Below are positions 1-9,585 of a DNA stretch of 64,000 bases, piece by piece. The notes beneath the pieces were generated by a model. That model was not told the origin of the DNA. It searched no databases and saw only the letters and a list, made by a program, of their open reading frames with translations. Origin of the DNA: Gentiana macrophylla (Eukaryota; Streptophyta; Magnoliopsida; Gentianales; Gentianaceae). A program made the position numbers and the translations under genes. The stretch covers positions 66,304,583 through 66,368,582 of the forward strand of contig CM047808.1 in NCBI GenBank assembly GCA_026214975.1, in the 5' to 3' direction. Position 1 is the first letter of the stretch; each line of letters begins with the position of its first letter.

Positions 1-589
1 CCATCCTTATCTGTTTCATCTTCCAATGTAACTCTGATTAAATTGATAATTACACTCAGCAGATATTGGAAGTGTATCAGCCTGCTAATGTACATATCTA
101 TCGGTAGGTTTAAGTCTGCTGTGTTTTAATGACACTTCAGCCGACTGCTTTTCATCTAACTTTTTATTTGAAGTTAGAGTACACCATTTTGATTATAACT
201 AAGTTACAATCACCACATAACTTTGTGGAACTTAGACCTTGTACACAAGGTATATGTGATCAGTTTAGGTCATCACAGACTTCCCTAAATTCTGATTCCA
301 TATCCTTGACATTAAATACTAAGTTTGATCACTTAGCCTTCAATAACTGAGTTTGAGCCCTCAGCCTTCAACCATCAGCAGGTTCCTAGTTGGTGTATTG
401 ACTTAGACACTCTACTGACCTAGATAGGTCTGCTGATAAAGACAAATGACTTTTTTAATAGTGCTTGTTTGATCAAACCTATACAAATATCAAACTCTAG
501 TAAACCTATACTATTAATATAGACATATTTTTGCCTTTGCTCTATAACAGCTAGTCTGGCACTCATCATTAAAACTTAAAATATGTCCA
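1..589 (-). mobile_element. Ty1/copia LTR fragment, reversed
   Basis: Read on the minus strand from 589, this begins TGGACATATTTT and continues with a stretch closely matching the plus-strand LTR that starts at 1170 (the part around a GTGCCAGACTAGCTG core, then a TTTGATC-rich block). It also carries the short inverted CTGAG/CTCAG motifs seen in the copia LTRs at 30617 and 53892. The left side runs off the window, so the far end and any target duplication cannot be seen. No coding potential is recognised; the short open frame at 129-350 is LTR sequence. Confidence 0.7.
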
Positions 590-1169
590 ATAGGTATAGT
601 TGACAGATGAACAGCTGAAAAAATTCAAGACTGCTTTCTATGCAAGAAGAAGACTCTACCAAGATATGACTTTTCATGAAGGTCTAAATTCCTTCATTGG
701 ACTAAAATTGTGGGAGACAATGATCAAATCCTAAAAATCAACTGGTAGAGAAGGTCAAATTGGAAGAGGAGGTTTTTCTGGAATTCAAGCTATGCTACAT
801 AAGGGGTGGATTTAACTGGCATGGTGTCCAGTTATCAACAAGTAAATGATTTTCTAGAGAAAATGATTGTAGTGGAAAATGGTACATACCTAGATTGATT
901 TCTCTAGAATTGAAAATCAACGGATGCTGGATATGCAAAGAGAAATCAGAGAATATAAACAGAAGAGAGACCAAGACAAAGATAGAAACTAGATCATCAG
1001 ACTTATTCTTCTATGTTCTTCATTTTTATGCTGATTCTGGTTGTAATAGCTTTGAACAAATTTGAACACCAATGATATATGAATTAAATTTGTTCTATTT
1101 ATTTGTGTTTTTATCTTTTTGCTTTGTTGTAAGGAGGGTATTGGCATCATCACTAAAAAAGGGGGTAAA
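590..1169 (+). mobile_element. 3' internal end of non-autonomous copia element, with PPT
   Basis: This AT-rich stretch has no recognisable pol domain. It ends in a polypurine tract (T, six A, five G) at 1154-1165 directly before the LTR at 1170. The same layout, a degenerate A-rich reading region followed by an AAAAAGAGGGAAA tract and then an LTR, is seen at 30329-30616, so this is probably the tail of a related element whose 5' part is missing. It directly abuts the reversed LTR piece to its left, which implies a rearrangement at about 589/590. Confidence 0.55.
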
Positions 1170-1863
1170 TGGTAGACACATTTTAGTTTTAATGATTAGT
1201 GCCAGACTAGCTGTTATAGAGAAAAGGCAAAAAGATGTCTAGATTGAATGTATAAGTTTACTAGAGTTTGATCTTTGTATAGGTTTGATCAACCAAGCAC
1301 TGTAAATACATAGGGGCTGGTGAAGAGGAAATCCTACCCTTCAAGGACTAGTGGAATACATAGGAGCAACAATGCTACATGTTTCTAGTGTTAAGTTTGT
1401 GAAGCCATAGTCATTGGTCAAGGACAAACAGTTTAGGGATTTTTGTAATAGCTATTTCAAAAGTCTCTAGTGAATTTCCTCCAACATCACAGGAGAAGAG
1501 TGGACAGACAGGATTACACCACCTAGAACCGCTATAAATCTTGCCTAATTTATTTACTATATTTACTTTCAGCAATTTACTTTATCTGCATACATATCAC
1601 ATCAATCGAATGAACTAGCTACTGAATCACACTACTTGCACTACTGATTATCTAGTACTTAATATCATCTTTTAAACAACAAGTAACAAGGCTTAATCTA
1701 ATATATTCCACTGCAATGAATTCAATAGCTTTAATTGTCAGCAGACTGCTGAAGGTCAGCAGACTATTGAACCCTGCTGAGTTTGTCAGCTCCAAAAAGT
1801 TTTAAGTGTTAAGTTTATCCACCCTCCTCTAAACTTAACCAATGCCTTTTCAAGGGACCAACA
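1170..1863 (+). repeat. Ty1/copia 3' LTR (694 bp)
   Basis: The LTR starts TGGTAGACACA after a polypurine tract and ends GGGACCAACA. The end (about 1810-1863) matches the ends of the copia LTRs at 32260-32320 and, reversed, at 12409-12480. The CATCACAGGAGAAG and GGATTACACCACCT blocks near 1490-1530 are also shared. No matching 5-bp target duplication can be tested because the left end of the element is lost. Confidence 0.75.
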
Positions 1864-2191
1864 CATGTAATGGAAGCAAGAATACTGTATTAAGAGCAAA
1901 TCTCCAATGTTCATTTCATTCTCATGGGATTGCGGGGGTGTGTTGAAGAAATTGTTGATACACAAGAATCATAACATTAATCACGCAAATTTTTTAATTT
2001 TTTTTTGTATTTATGTCTTTCACATTATTTATTCTAGCTATATATTTTCACCATTGTACTCTAGTCAAATTAATGAAATCAAATTCCTAATTCTATTATA
2101 TATTAATTGTTCTTGTTCTACCATAAGATTGAATATTAAATGTCACTTGTTTATAAATATTTATGCTCAATAAACTTTATATGGTTACCTG
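1864..2191. other. AT-rich spacer, nothing recognised
   Basis: This is the 328 bp between the copia LTR end and the outer gypsy 5' LTR. A short open frame (1907-2173) shows no known domain. The last five bases (ACCTG, 2187-2191) would be the left target duplication of the outer gypsy element; its partner lies outside the window. Confidence 0.5.
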
Positions 2192-2300
2192 TGTAATATT
2201 CCGATTTTCGGGAAAAGGGCAGACGTGTCATTTTGCGAAAACGAAATATTATACTCTTTACTTCTTTGGTGGATTTAAGTATTTATATATATATGAATGT

Positions 2301-2302
<2 letters not shown>

Positions 2303-2396
<94 letters not shown>
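2303..2396. repeat. (AT)47 microsatellite
   Basis: This is a pure AT dinucleotide run inside the 5' LTR. The 3' LTR has a similar run at the equivalent place (59611-59688), so the tract was already part of the LTR when the element inserted. It produces spurious Ile/Tyr open frames. Confidence 0.97.
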
Positions 2397-2398
<2 letters not shown>

Positions 2399-3104
2399 AA
2401 AAACTGATTTTTGATTATTAAGCAATAATTAAGGACAAATATATGTAATTATTATTTTTGGGAGTTTCTATTTAAGGAAAATAAATCCTATTAGTTCCTA
2501 TAACCTAAAAGAAATCAGAAATTGTTGATACGCTCCGAGAAACGGCGTGAGAAGTAAAAGAAAAGGGCTGTGAGATTTCTTCAAATTCCTAAGCCATTTT
2601 TCAACCGTTTTCAGATTTTAGTAGAGCATCGGAATCGTCATGAAGATGGCGTCGTTTCAACAAAAGAAATTTGGAGCTTTTCCAAGGTATGATTTTCGAG
2701 CCCTAGATGTGTTTTTGAATGAGTTTTACGGATTCAAACTCATTAATTCGTAGTCTTGTTTATATAGAATCATGTGATCGTATCTAATTTTAATTTGGAT
2801 TGATCACATAGGTTTTCTGTGGAAATGTTCGAGTTCGCTGCAGATTTTTTCATTGTTTTGGATTTGGATTAGCTTTCTAAAAGGTAAGAGGCTTTTCTTA
2901 TGAATAAGCTATGGTTTAAAAGGGTTAGGTTGTGTTTTGATGTGTTTTTGTGTTAGAAATTATACATATATGTTGTGTAAGGATTAATGGTTGTAATGGG
3001 TGATTCTCTGCTGTTTTTTTGATTATATTCGGTGTAGAATATGTTTCGAATGGAGTAAAGATCGTAAGGTGCATAAAAATTGTTTTTTTGGGGTTTTTAC
3101 ATCA

Positions 3105-3325
3105 TCGAATATGCATGAATTCATTGGAATATGCACGCTTTCGTGATTCAGGATGTTCCATCCTATTCACAGCAGGTGCAATGTGCATGTATTGTTGTTT
3201 CAGGGTGTTTAGTTTTGCTCCCAGCAAGGGCAATGCGCATGCATTGCAGGCAATGTGCACGCTTTGGCTGGGCAGAACTTTCAACAAATTTCTGACCAGT
3301 GAATGCGCACGCATTGTCCCTAGTT
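3105..3325. repeat. Cluster of palindromic ATGCGCATGCAT-type motifs in LTR
   Basis: At least five imperfect copies of a GCAATGCGCATGCATTGC-like palindrome lie here (for example near 3178, 3233, 3251 and 3301), alternating with GATGTTCCATCC and CACAGCAGGTGCAATG blocks. The 3' LTR holds its own version at 60395-60655. The motif is self-complementary and could fold or bind dimeric proteins; function is unknown. Confidence 0.75.
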
Positions 3326-4415
3326 TTTGAGAAAAAGTTGTTTTAAGCTATGGAATGAGTTTTAAACGTTGTTTAATGATCTAATAACATTAATTAAACA
3401 TGAAAAAGCCTTGATTGAGTTTCTGATGCATTTAGTTCCCGCACCGGATGTACTCTTCCAAAGAGTTGAAGTCTGGAATCATCGGAAGGGCATGATAGGC
3501 TTGTTCTTTGGTGAATTAGAATTCATCAATGTCTGTGTACTTGATAGGATATGGTGTCTAGCAGTCTGAGTGAGGGAGTAGAGTCGTTAAGGTTAGCTTT
3601 ACCTTGAAAACACTTAAGTGGCTAGTTAACATATTATAAAATTACATACGTGCTAGTAAAAAGATTAAATGGCATGCTATTCATGTTAAGGCACCGATTC
3701 AATCGGTTATGTGATATGTTCATAAAGGTGAACAACACTACTGGATCAAAAGGCTAAAAGGTTGTGAATGAAATCCATCGTACGTATACCGGGGATACCC
3801 TAGATTGACACATGACATGTTGATGGACATGAAGTGAACCCTAGATTGAGTCGGTCTTATAAAGATAATTCATTAAATATAAAACTTGTGTTATAAATCC
3901 TAGTTAATTTGTTGCTTCTACCATTTACTGAGTACATTGTGTTTTGGGGAGAGAAGATGAACAGGTTGAACCCGAGTATGAGGAGGACTTTGATGACGAT
4001 GTTTGAGGATGCCGATGTTGGAGCATTATTTTTTATTCATTTTTGTTTGACTTGATGGACGAGATGTTTTACTTGGTTTTGGATACGATACATTTCCCTT
4101 TGAGATGTGTATTTTATTCTTCTAATGTTTCCTTTGGAGGTTTTTGTACATTATAAGTTTCCTTTGGAGGTTTTTGTAAGTTATAAGTTAAGTTTGGAAT
4201 TCCATTGTAATAAGTTACACTTGTATCATTAGAATATGGAGCTTCTATTCATGGTCGATTGTAAAAAATATATACCCGAGTCTTTTGTTTCCGTTTTGCT
4301 TAACTCGATACGACATAGTAGAAGCTTGCGTAAAATGTGAAATTTATTTTTTATTATACGTTCGGAACGTTCTTTTTCCGGATAAGGTGTCGGTATCCGG
4401 GAACAGGGCATTACA

Positions 4416-4430
4416 GTAGGTATCAGAGAG
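4416..4430 (+). other. Primer binding site, initiator-Met tRNA type
   Basis: GTAGGTATCAGAGAG directly follows the ATTACA LTR end. TGGTATCAGAG is the usual complement of plant initiator-Met tRNA; here the third base differs. Confidence 0.8.
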
Positions 4431-4500
4431 AAGCGTCTTTAGGCTTCCTTTCTTTTAAGATAAGGCTCCTTGGATATTTTAGTAACTCTCTGATATTTCT

Positions 4501-5092
4501 TTGATCATCATGATGGTGACCACAAGAAACGGAGTTCATGGCGAAGAGACTTCAGGGGAACGAGAAGAGAGTCTGACACCCATTGTAGGAGGTTGTTTTA
4601 TGCGACAAAATCCTTCACCTCACCCGACCCACAACCCACAACTTCATGCAAGCCAGTCACCACGGCCTCAGTTTCCACACGAGCCAAGGTAAAAATACAT
4701 CTATCACAAACCTGGGGAGGTTCCCATACGTGTCACCGTTATGGGTGAGATTCCACCAGTTAGTGTACCTCCACCAGTGAGCATCTACCCTTCACCTCCA
4801 CCGATAAGCTTTTACCTTCACCCCACCAGTAAGCCACCATTCTCCACCCATGTTCCACCACCAACAACGTTGGACTTTCTACCCTCCACCAGTAGGTCAC
4901 ACCCCTTGGCCTACTATACCACATTCACCATGTTTTGATCACCAGCGAAGCGTTGGTTACCCACCCTATGGATTCCACCAACCTCATCACACCCAGCAAC
5001 ATCATCAGAGATACCACCCCTATCAAATTGAACCTCAAGTGGTCCCTCCTCAACAACCACAACCACCTTCATATCATCAACAAAAGCCTTAC
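4501..5092 (+). pseudogene. gag N-terminal region of outer chromovirus
   Basis: The likely Gag start is the MVTTRNG segment at about 4513. The product is rich in Pro, His, Gln and Tyr (PPPVSIYPSPPP, then HHTQQHHQRYHPYQ), a low-complexity N-terminus that precedes the structured Gag domain. An in-frame TAA at about 4690 and a shift between the frames of 4741-4938 and 4850-5092 break it. The Y1 element interrupts it at 5093, and the reading continues at 9586 with another Pro-rich stretch (YQPAPPDRPPPAYEQ) leading into the main Gag domain. Confidence 0.65.
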
Positions 5093-5773
5093 CGATCATG
5101 TCGAAAATATCACCAACAAGATCGAGTGGATCTGACGTGGATATCTGGTTATAAAAGTGTATAAAGGTGATGTTTTTCGGTGGAGCATGGCAGTTATAGT
5201 GGTGGTGGTGGTGATGAACAAAGATGAAGATCTATTTTGAGGAATGTGAGAGGTGTGTTTGTGTTTTTCTTATGAGCTGAGCCTCAAATGACTGCCTACG
5301 TACCCTTTTATAAGGGATCAAGCCCGATGCGTAGTTCTGGAAGTGAAGACCTCTCCTTTGAGATGGAGGTGATGAAGGTATTTATAGAGGTTATGAGTGC
5401 TGTCACGAGGCTGGTGAGAGTAGGAGAGCTGGTGGACCCGTCCTACAAAGTTGAGTCTTGGGCAGCTCCAGAGAGCCTTTGGCGGCTACGAAGCCTAGCG
5501 TCATGAGGGCCTCATGGCCTAATGGCCTTGTAGCCTGGCGGACGTAGCTTATTTTATCTTTATATCGGTGGCTCTGGTCTCCGGTGGACCTAACGTCTGA
5601 GGATTTGCGGGCCGGCCCCTAGCCTAATAGCATCTCACAGGGCCAAATGCTTTGAACGGGGCCAACGTCTTGCGTGTTCACGGATTGCGGTGGCCAGTGG
5701 CTTAATTCACTATTTTGAGGGTCAGGTGGACCCGAATAAGATCCGTGGGTTGAATTACGATTTTGACATATCA
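5093..5773 (-). repeat. Y1 LTR, left (3' in element orientation)
   Basis: It aligns with 8899-9585 from the GTCGAAAATATCACC block to the GAATTACGATTTTG block. The left terminus differs by two substitutions from the right copy (CGATCATG versus TGATGATG). Minus-strand TATA box at 5379-5386. Confidence 0.85.
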
Positions 5774-5790
5774 ATGGCCCCCTACTCTAT
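5774..5790 (-). other. Y1 polypurine tract
   Basis: On the minus strand this reads AGAGTAGGGGGCCAT immediately before the TGATATG LTR start. The same kind of tract (AGAGTATGGGGGCAT) adjoins the Y-family LTR at 62480, which supports the minus orientation of both. Confidence 0.6.
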
Positions 5791-5986
5791 TCCTTAAGCA
5801 TTTTCTTGAAATGTTAGGTAGGGAGCAAAGTCTGTTCATGGATTTGATGCCTTGAAATTCTACGACGGCTCGTTATTGTGGCAGATCGCCAGTTAGCTTT
5901 GCGTAAATGCCATACTCAGAGTAGCTCTTTTCGTTTCTTATGTGTCGTTAATCGACTTAGCTTTTAGTGCTTGGGAGCCTTTGTTC

Positions 5987-6649
5987 TTATAAGAATGTTC
6001 GCTCGAAGGCGAGTTCCAAAAATGATGCGGAACTGAAGTCGGGCTTATAAAAGATTTGCTTGAGGGCAAATTCCAAAGATGATGCCCAGCTGATGTCGGG
6101 CTTATAAAAGATTCGCTCGAGGGCGAATTCCACACATGATGCCAAGCTAAAGTCGGGCTTATAAAACATTTGCTCGAGGGTGAATTCCAAACATGATGGC
6201 GAGCTGAAGTCGGGCTTATAAAAGATTCGCTCGAGGGTGAATTCCAAACATGATGGCGAACTGACGTCAGGCTTATAAAAGATTTGCTCGAGGGCAAATT
6301 CCAAACATGATGCCGAGCTGAAGTCGGGCTTAAAAAAGATTCGCTCGAGGACGAATTCCAAACCTGATGCGAAGCTGAAGTCGGGCTGATAAAAGCTTTG
6401 CTCGAGGGCGAATTTCAAAGATGATGCCGAGCTGAAGTCGGGCTTATAAAAGATTCGCTCGAGGGTGAATTCCAAACATGATGCCGAGCAGAAGTCGGGC
6501 TTATAAAAGATTCGCTTGAGGGAGAATTCCAAAGATGATGGCGAGCTAAAGTTAGGCTTATAATACCGAGCTATGAAAAGAACGGTCTTATTTTGCCACG
6601 CAAATAGGCGCACGGGCTTATGAAGCTTTTGTGACGCAAAGCGTCTCAC
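5987..6649 (-). CDS. Open frame of 19-residue repeats (57-bp tandem array)
   Basis: About ten head-to-tail 57-bp units run from roughly 5994 to 6563 with no length change between units, so the minus-strand frame stays open for 220 codons. A typical unit reads RIFYKPDFSSASCLEFALE with scattered substitutions. Each DNA unit contains a short hairpin (ATTCGC, a TCGAGG loop, GCGAAT). The frame is in the sense of the element's own transcript. No known protein resembles it to my knowledge. It could be translated, or the array could be a structured non-coding RNA or DNA feature that is open only because 57 is a multiple of three. Confidence 0.4.
   Translation of the reverse strand: MRRFASQKLHKPVRLFAWQNKTVLFIARYYKPNFSSPSSLEFSLKRIFYKPDFCSASCLEFTLERIFYKPDFSSASSLKFALEQSFYQPDFSFASGLEFVLERIFFKPDFSSASCLEFALEQIFYKPDVSSPSCLEFTLERIFYKPDFSSPSCLEFTLEQMFYKPDFSLASCVEFALERIFYKPDISWASSLEFALKQIFYKPDFSSASFLELAFERTFL
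5994..6563. repeat. 57-bp tandem array, about ten units
   Basis: The unit core is GCTTATAAAAGATTCGCTCG followed by AGGGCGAATTCCAAACATGA. Units differ by a few substitutions each and keep their length. A degenerate copy of the unit occurs in the second Y-family element at about 62695-62765, so the array belongs to the family rather than arising only here. Confidence 0.9.
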
Positions 6650-7060
6650 TGCGGGGCTGCACTACGAAGCGGACGGACACGGATGCCGCGCTATAAAGAA
6701 GACGGTCTTTTTGTGCCACACTATTAAGCGGATGGGATTAGGCAGCTTTCGTGATGCAAAGCATCTCGCTGCTGGGGCCACGCTATGTAGCGGACGGACC
6801 CGGATTCCGTGCTATTAAGCGGACGGGCTTATATGCCGCGCTATTAAGCGGACGGGCTTAGGCAGCTTTTGTGACGCAAAGCATCTCACTCAGGGGCCGC
6901 GCTATGAAGTAGACAGACCCGAATGCCATGCTATTAAGTGGATGGGCTTATGAGCCGCACTATTAAGGGACGGGCTTAGGCAGCTTTTGTGACGCAAAGC
7001 GTCTCACTGCGGGTTGGTGAAGAGACCCAGATGCCGCGCTATTAAGCGGACGAGCTTATG
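6600..7060. repeat. Approx. 120-bp tandem array, four units
   Basis: Each unit pairs CTATTAAGCGGACGGGCTTA with a GTGACGCAAAGCGTCTCAC block. The latter occurs near 6632, 6751, 6870 and 6989 and contains a perfect GACGC/GCGTC stem with an AAA loop. A CTATTAAG fragment recurs in the second Y element near 62922 and 62950. Confidence 0.8.
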
Positions 7061-7239
7061 GTTGGTGAAGAGAAATCCCATTTTGATGACGACTTGATCT
7101 CTGTTGTGCTCCAAAATTAAGAAGGCCCGTCCAGCCAATTTTGGCAAGAAGAGTTCCAGAAATAAGATAGCTCGTCCCGCCACGGGAGAAATCCTAAAAA
7201 TAAGAAGTGTAATCATTTAGGATGTAGAAATGAAACCCG

Positions 7240-7345
7240 ATGAGAGCTTGTAACTTGGAGAGCTTGAGGGCTTGTAACTCGGAGAGCTTGAGGGTTCATA
7301 ACTCGGAGAGCTTGAGAGCTTGTAATACGGAGATCTTGAGAGCTC
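7240..7345. repeat. 24-bp tandem repeat, about four units
   Basis: Units of CGGAGAGCTTGAGGGCTTGTA plus ACT follow one another with minor changes. On the minus strand the array is open and encodes an eight-residue repeat (SQALRVTS-like) within 7213-7413. Confidence 0.8.
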
Positions 7346-7431
7346 ATTTTGGGGTGCTCATTTCGGCGGCCCCATTTCATACATAGTGAATCTGCGGTGA
7401 ACATGGTGGTCATGACGGAGAACTTTACTCT

Positions 7432-7743
7432 TTAGATCGTAACTTTGACTTGTGGCCGCTCTTCGGCCTTTGAATGCATATTTTCTTTGTTTCTTGCAAT
7501 GATTTTCCCAAGTGTTTTTGAGTTTGTATCTTTGTTTTTGCTCGAAATATTCTCATTTTTTGAGTCTGCACTTTGATATGCTAGGTTTAGATGCTTGAGG
7601 TTAGAAGCATCATTTAGGCCCGCGATTAAATCACTAGTAAGCTGATTCTCAAAAAAATCCATATATATCAAATGAGATACGTCAAAGCTGGGGTTGAACC
7701 ATAAAGCTTGTTCCCAGAAAGATAAAAAATCCGGGCTGTTCAA
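7432..7743 (-). CDS. Unrecognised 103-codon open frame inside Y1
   Basis: This is a non-repetitive minus-strand frame, sense with respect to Y1, with a mixed globular N-terminal half (FLSFWEQALWFNPSFDVSHL) and a Lys/Asn/Ser-rich C-terminal half. It sits between the tandem arrays and the URB1-like fragment. I do not recognise a family. It may be part of the same captured gene, a remnant of the element's own gene, or chance. Confidence 0.3.
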   Translation of the reverse strand: MNSPDFLSFWEQALWFNPSFDVSHLIYMDFFENQLTSDLIAGLNDASNLKHLNLAYQSADSKNENISSKNKDTNSKTLGKIIARNKENMHSKAEERPQVKVTI

Positions 7744-8004
7744 AATCTGTTCATTTTATCTGGAAACAAAACCTTTCTACACCAAGACGGCAAGCTTGCA
7801 GTAGTAGTCCCAATCTGTTCTATACAACTAATGCAAATATTTTTTGGAGAAGTTTGAATGATGATAATGTTAATAATAGTCATAACTAGGGTGTTAGACA
7901 GCTGCTAATACACCAAAATCAGGTAGCTGAAGTCCACGAACTATTCTTCTCGGGTCGAACTCAAACCTGTCTTCTCCTGAGACCCCATTTTTCTGTACTC
8001 AAGA

Positions 8005-8700
8005 ACAGTCTTCATCTTTCTAAGAACAATAGTAGTTGAGTGTGTACGCAGAGTGTAAAAGCAGGGTATGACAATTTATACATCAGAATGCTCCCACAAC
8101 AACAAGTAATTTCAAAAAACTGGACAAAAAACCCAGCCTTACCATTATAAAGCTCCAAAGATTTGAGTAATTCAATACACATCGTGGAATTTGGAGATAC
8201 TATCAAAGAAATTCAGGTCCGGAATATGAATTAAAAAGCTTTCCAAACTCCTTTGAAGCATTTGAGCAAACTTTTAATTCCTTTGAAGTCACATTGCTGA
8301 GGAGCTGTTTAAGTTTAGCCTCCGGTTTGGAGTATAAAACTTTTCCGGCACAAGAGTCGGGGCCAGAAGGTCTCAAGTCAGCCTAACGCTGCCATTGTTT
8401 AACGCTATTTAACGTCAAGCTCTGGCAATCGAATTCAGTGGATTCGACTCAGATGAAAATGGAATAGAATTGATAAAATGTAATTGAAGAAAATGATTAA
8501 TAATTGATGGAATGAATGGCTTGCTTGAGTAGTTAATTTTCCAATTTCACTAGTGTTGTTTCTCCAGCTCTGGTCATCTTCTCCGATAAGATGAAATGAA
8601 AACCAGTCGGAGGCCGAATCAGCTGGATGCTTTACAGAGAAACCTCCTTCGCAGCTTTCCGTTTTCCTCTTTTAATCATAGATGAACTTCTTCAAGCAGC
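8005..8700 (-). pseudogene. Captured host-gene fragment, URB1/NPA1-like (tentative)
   Basis: Minus-strand translation around 8355-8205 gives KLKQLLSNVTSKELKVCSNA followed by SKEFGKLFNSYSGPEF, then two stops, a shift, and IELLKSLELYNGKAGFF at about 8190-8130. The order and spacing resemble, from memory, the N-terminal region of plant URB1/NPA1-like nucleolar ribosome-biogenesis proteins. Upstream short open pieces (8690-8460) could be earlier exons or leader. Stops and a frameshift mean it is not functional. It lies in the transcribed sense of Y1, near the element's 5' end, as expected for a transduced gene segment. The identification rests on memory of the family only. Confidence 0.4.
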
Positions 8701-8880
8701 AAAATTGCGATCTTCCACATCTCAATCTTCTAATTTGATGAAGACTTCTAGATCTATATACAAAATTTTTAGATCTGAATGAAGATCTTGTAGAACCCCA
8801 TGCCGGAAAACAAAAATGAGCGGTTTTAGGCCGCCGGATACTTCAGATCTTGCCAGAAAAAAATGTAAAAATGCAGATTT

Positions 8881-8898
8881 CCTGGTAACAGAGCCAAC
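8881..8898 (-). other. Candidate Y1 primer binding site
   Basis: On the minus strand, directly after the CATCA LTR end, the sequence reads GTTGGCTCTGTTACCAGG. It shares only the GTTGG start with the Met-type site, so the priming tRNA is uncertain. Confidence 0.35.
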
Positions 8899-9585
8899 TG
8901 ATGATGTCGAAAATATCACCAACAAGATCGACTGGATGTAACGGTTGATATCTGGTTATAAAAGTGTATAAAGGTGATGTTTTCCGGTGGAGCACGGCGG
9001 TGATAGTGGTGCTGGTGATGAACAAGGATGAAGATCTATTCTGAGCAAGGTGAGAGCTGTGTTTGTGTTTATCTTATGAATTGAGCCTCAAATGGCTGCC
9101 TACGTACCCTTTGATAAGGGATCAAGCCCGATGTGTGTTTATAAGTGATGACCTATCATTTGTGATGGAGGTGATGCGGGTATTTATAGTGGTTATGAGC
9201 CAGCTGTCACGAGGCTGCTGAGAGTAGGAGAGTTGTCAGGCCGGTGAGCTGAGAGCTGGTGGACCGACCTTCCAAGCTGAGTCTTGGGCGGCTCCAGAGA
9301 GCCTTTGGCGGCAATGAAGCCTAGCGGCCTGAGGACCTTATAGCCTGGAGGACATAGCTTATGTTATGTTTATATCGGCGGCTCTTGTCTCTGGCGGACC
9401 TAACATCAGAGGATTAGCGGGCCGGCCCCCTAGCCTGATAGCATCGCATAGGACTAAAGGCTTAGAGTGGGGCCGACGTCTTGCGAGTTCACAGATTGCG
9501 GTGGCCGGTGGCTTAATTCAATGTCTTGAGGGTCGGGTCGACCCGAATAATGATCCATGGGCCGAATTACGATTTTGGCATAACA
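8899..9585 (-). repeat. Y1 LTR, right (5' in element orientation)
   Basis: This is the direct repeat of 5093-5773. It ends GGCATAACA where the left copy ends GACATATCA. Minus-strand TATAAATA lies at 9181-9188. Open frames within it (for example 9366-9593) are LTR sequence and not genes. Confidence 0.85.

Larger units (their letters stand above)
2192..4415 (+). repeat. 5' LTR of outer chromovirus
   Basis: It aligns over most of its visible length with 59493-60954 (blocks GGTGGATTTAA near 2270/59570, CCATTTTTCAACCG near 2594/59886, and TCATCAATGTCTGTGTACTT near 3523/60856). It starts TGTAATATTCCG and ends GGGCATTACA next to a Met-type primer site. The two copies differ by many substitutions and small indels by eye, so this is an old element. 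Length is 2224 bp. Confidence 0.9.
5093..9585 (-). mobile_element. Y1: non-autonomous LTR element with tandem arrays and captured sequence
   Basis: Direct repeats 5093-5773 and 8899-9585 bound a 3.1-kb interior with no gag, protease, RT or integrase. Orientation is read as minus: the LTRs carry TATAAATA on the minus strand (5379-5386 and 9181-9188), and the minus-strand sequence next to the left LTR is a polypurine tract. LTR ends on that strand are TGATAT...CATCA. Flanks CTTAC (5088-5092) and CATAC (9586-9590) look like a target duplication with one mismatch. Insertion split the host gag. The interior holds three tandem arrays near its 3' end and a gene-like fragment near its 5' end. A relative lies at 60955 onward. 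Confidence 0.75.

Noticed and set aside
2163..2421. Open frames of alternating Ile-Tyr
   Set aside because: They are translations of the AT microsatellite. The frames at 18385-18606 and 18468-18791 arise the same way.
4416..4430. TGGTATCAGAG sequences as possible tRNA genes
   Set aside because: They are short primer binding sites complementary to a tRNA 3' end. No cloverleaf or A/B box promoter surrounds them.
5994..7345. Tandem repeats considered as a CRISPR-like array
   Set aside because: Units are direct tandem copies without unique spacers, in plant retrotransposon context.
8010..8135. GT...AG intron in the URB1-like fragment
   Set aside because: A GTAAGGCTGG...TTCTTAG pair exists on the minus strand, but splicing leads straight into stops, and the unspliced reading continues with family-like residues, so an intron is not supported.
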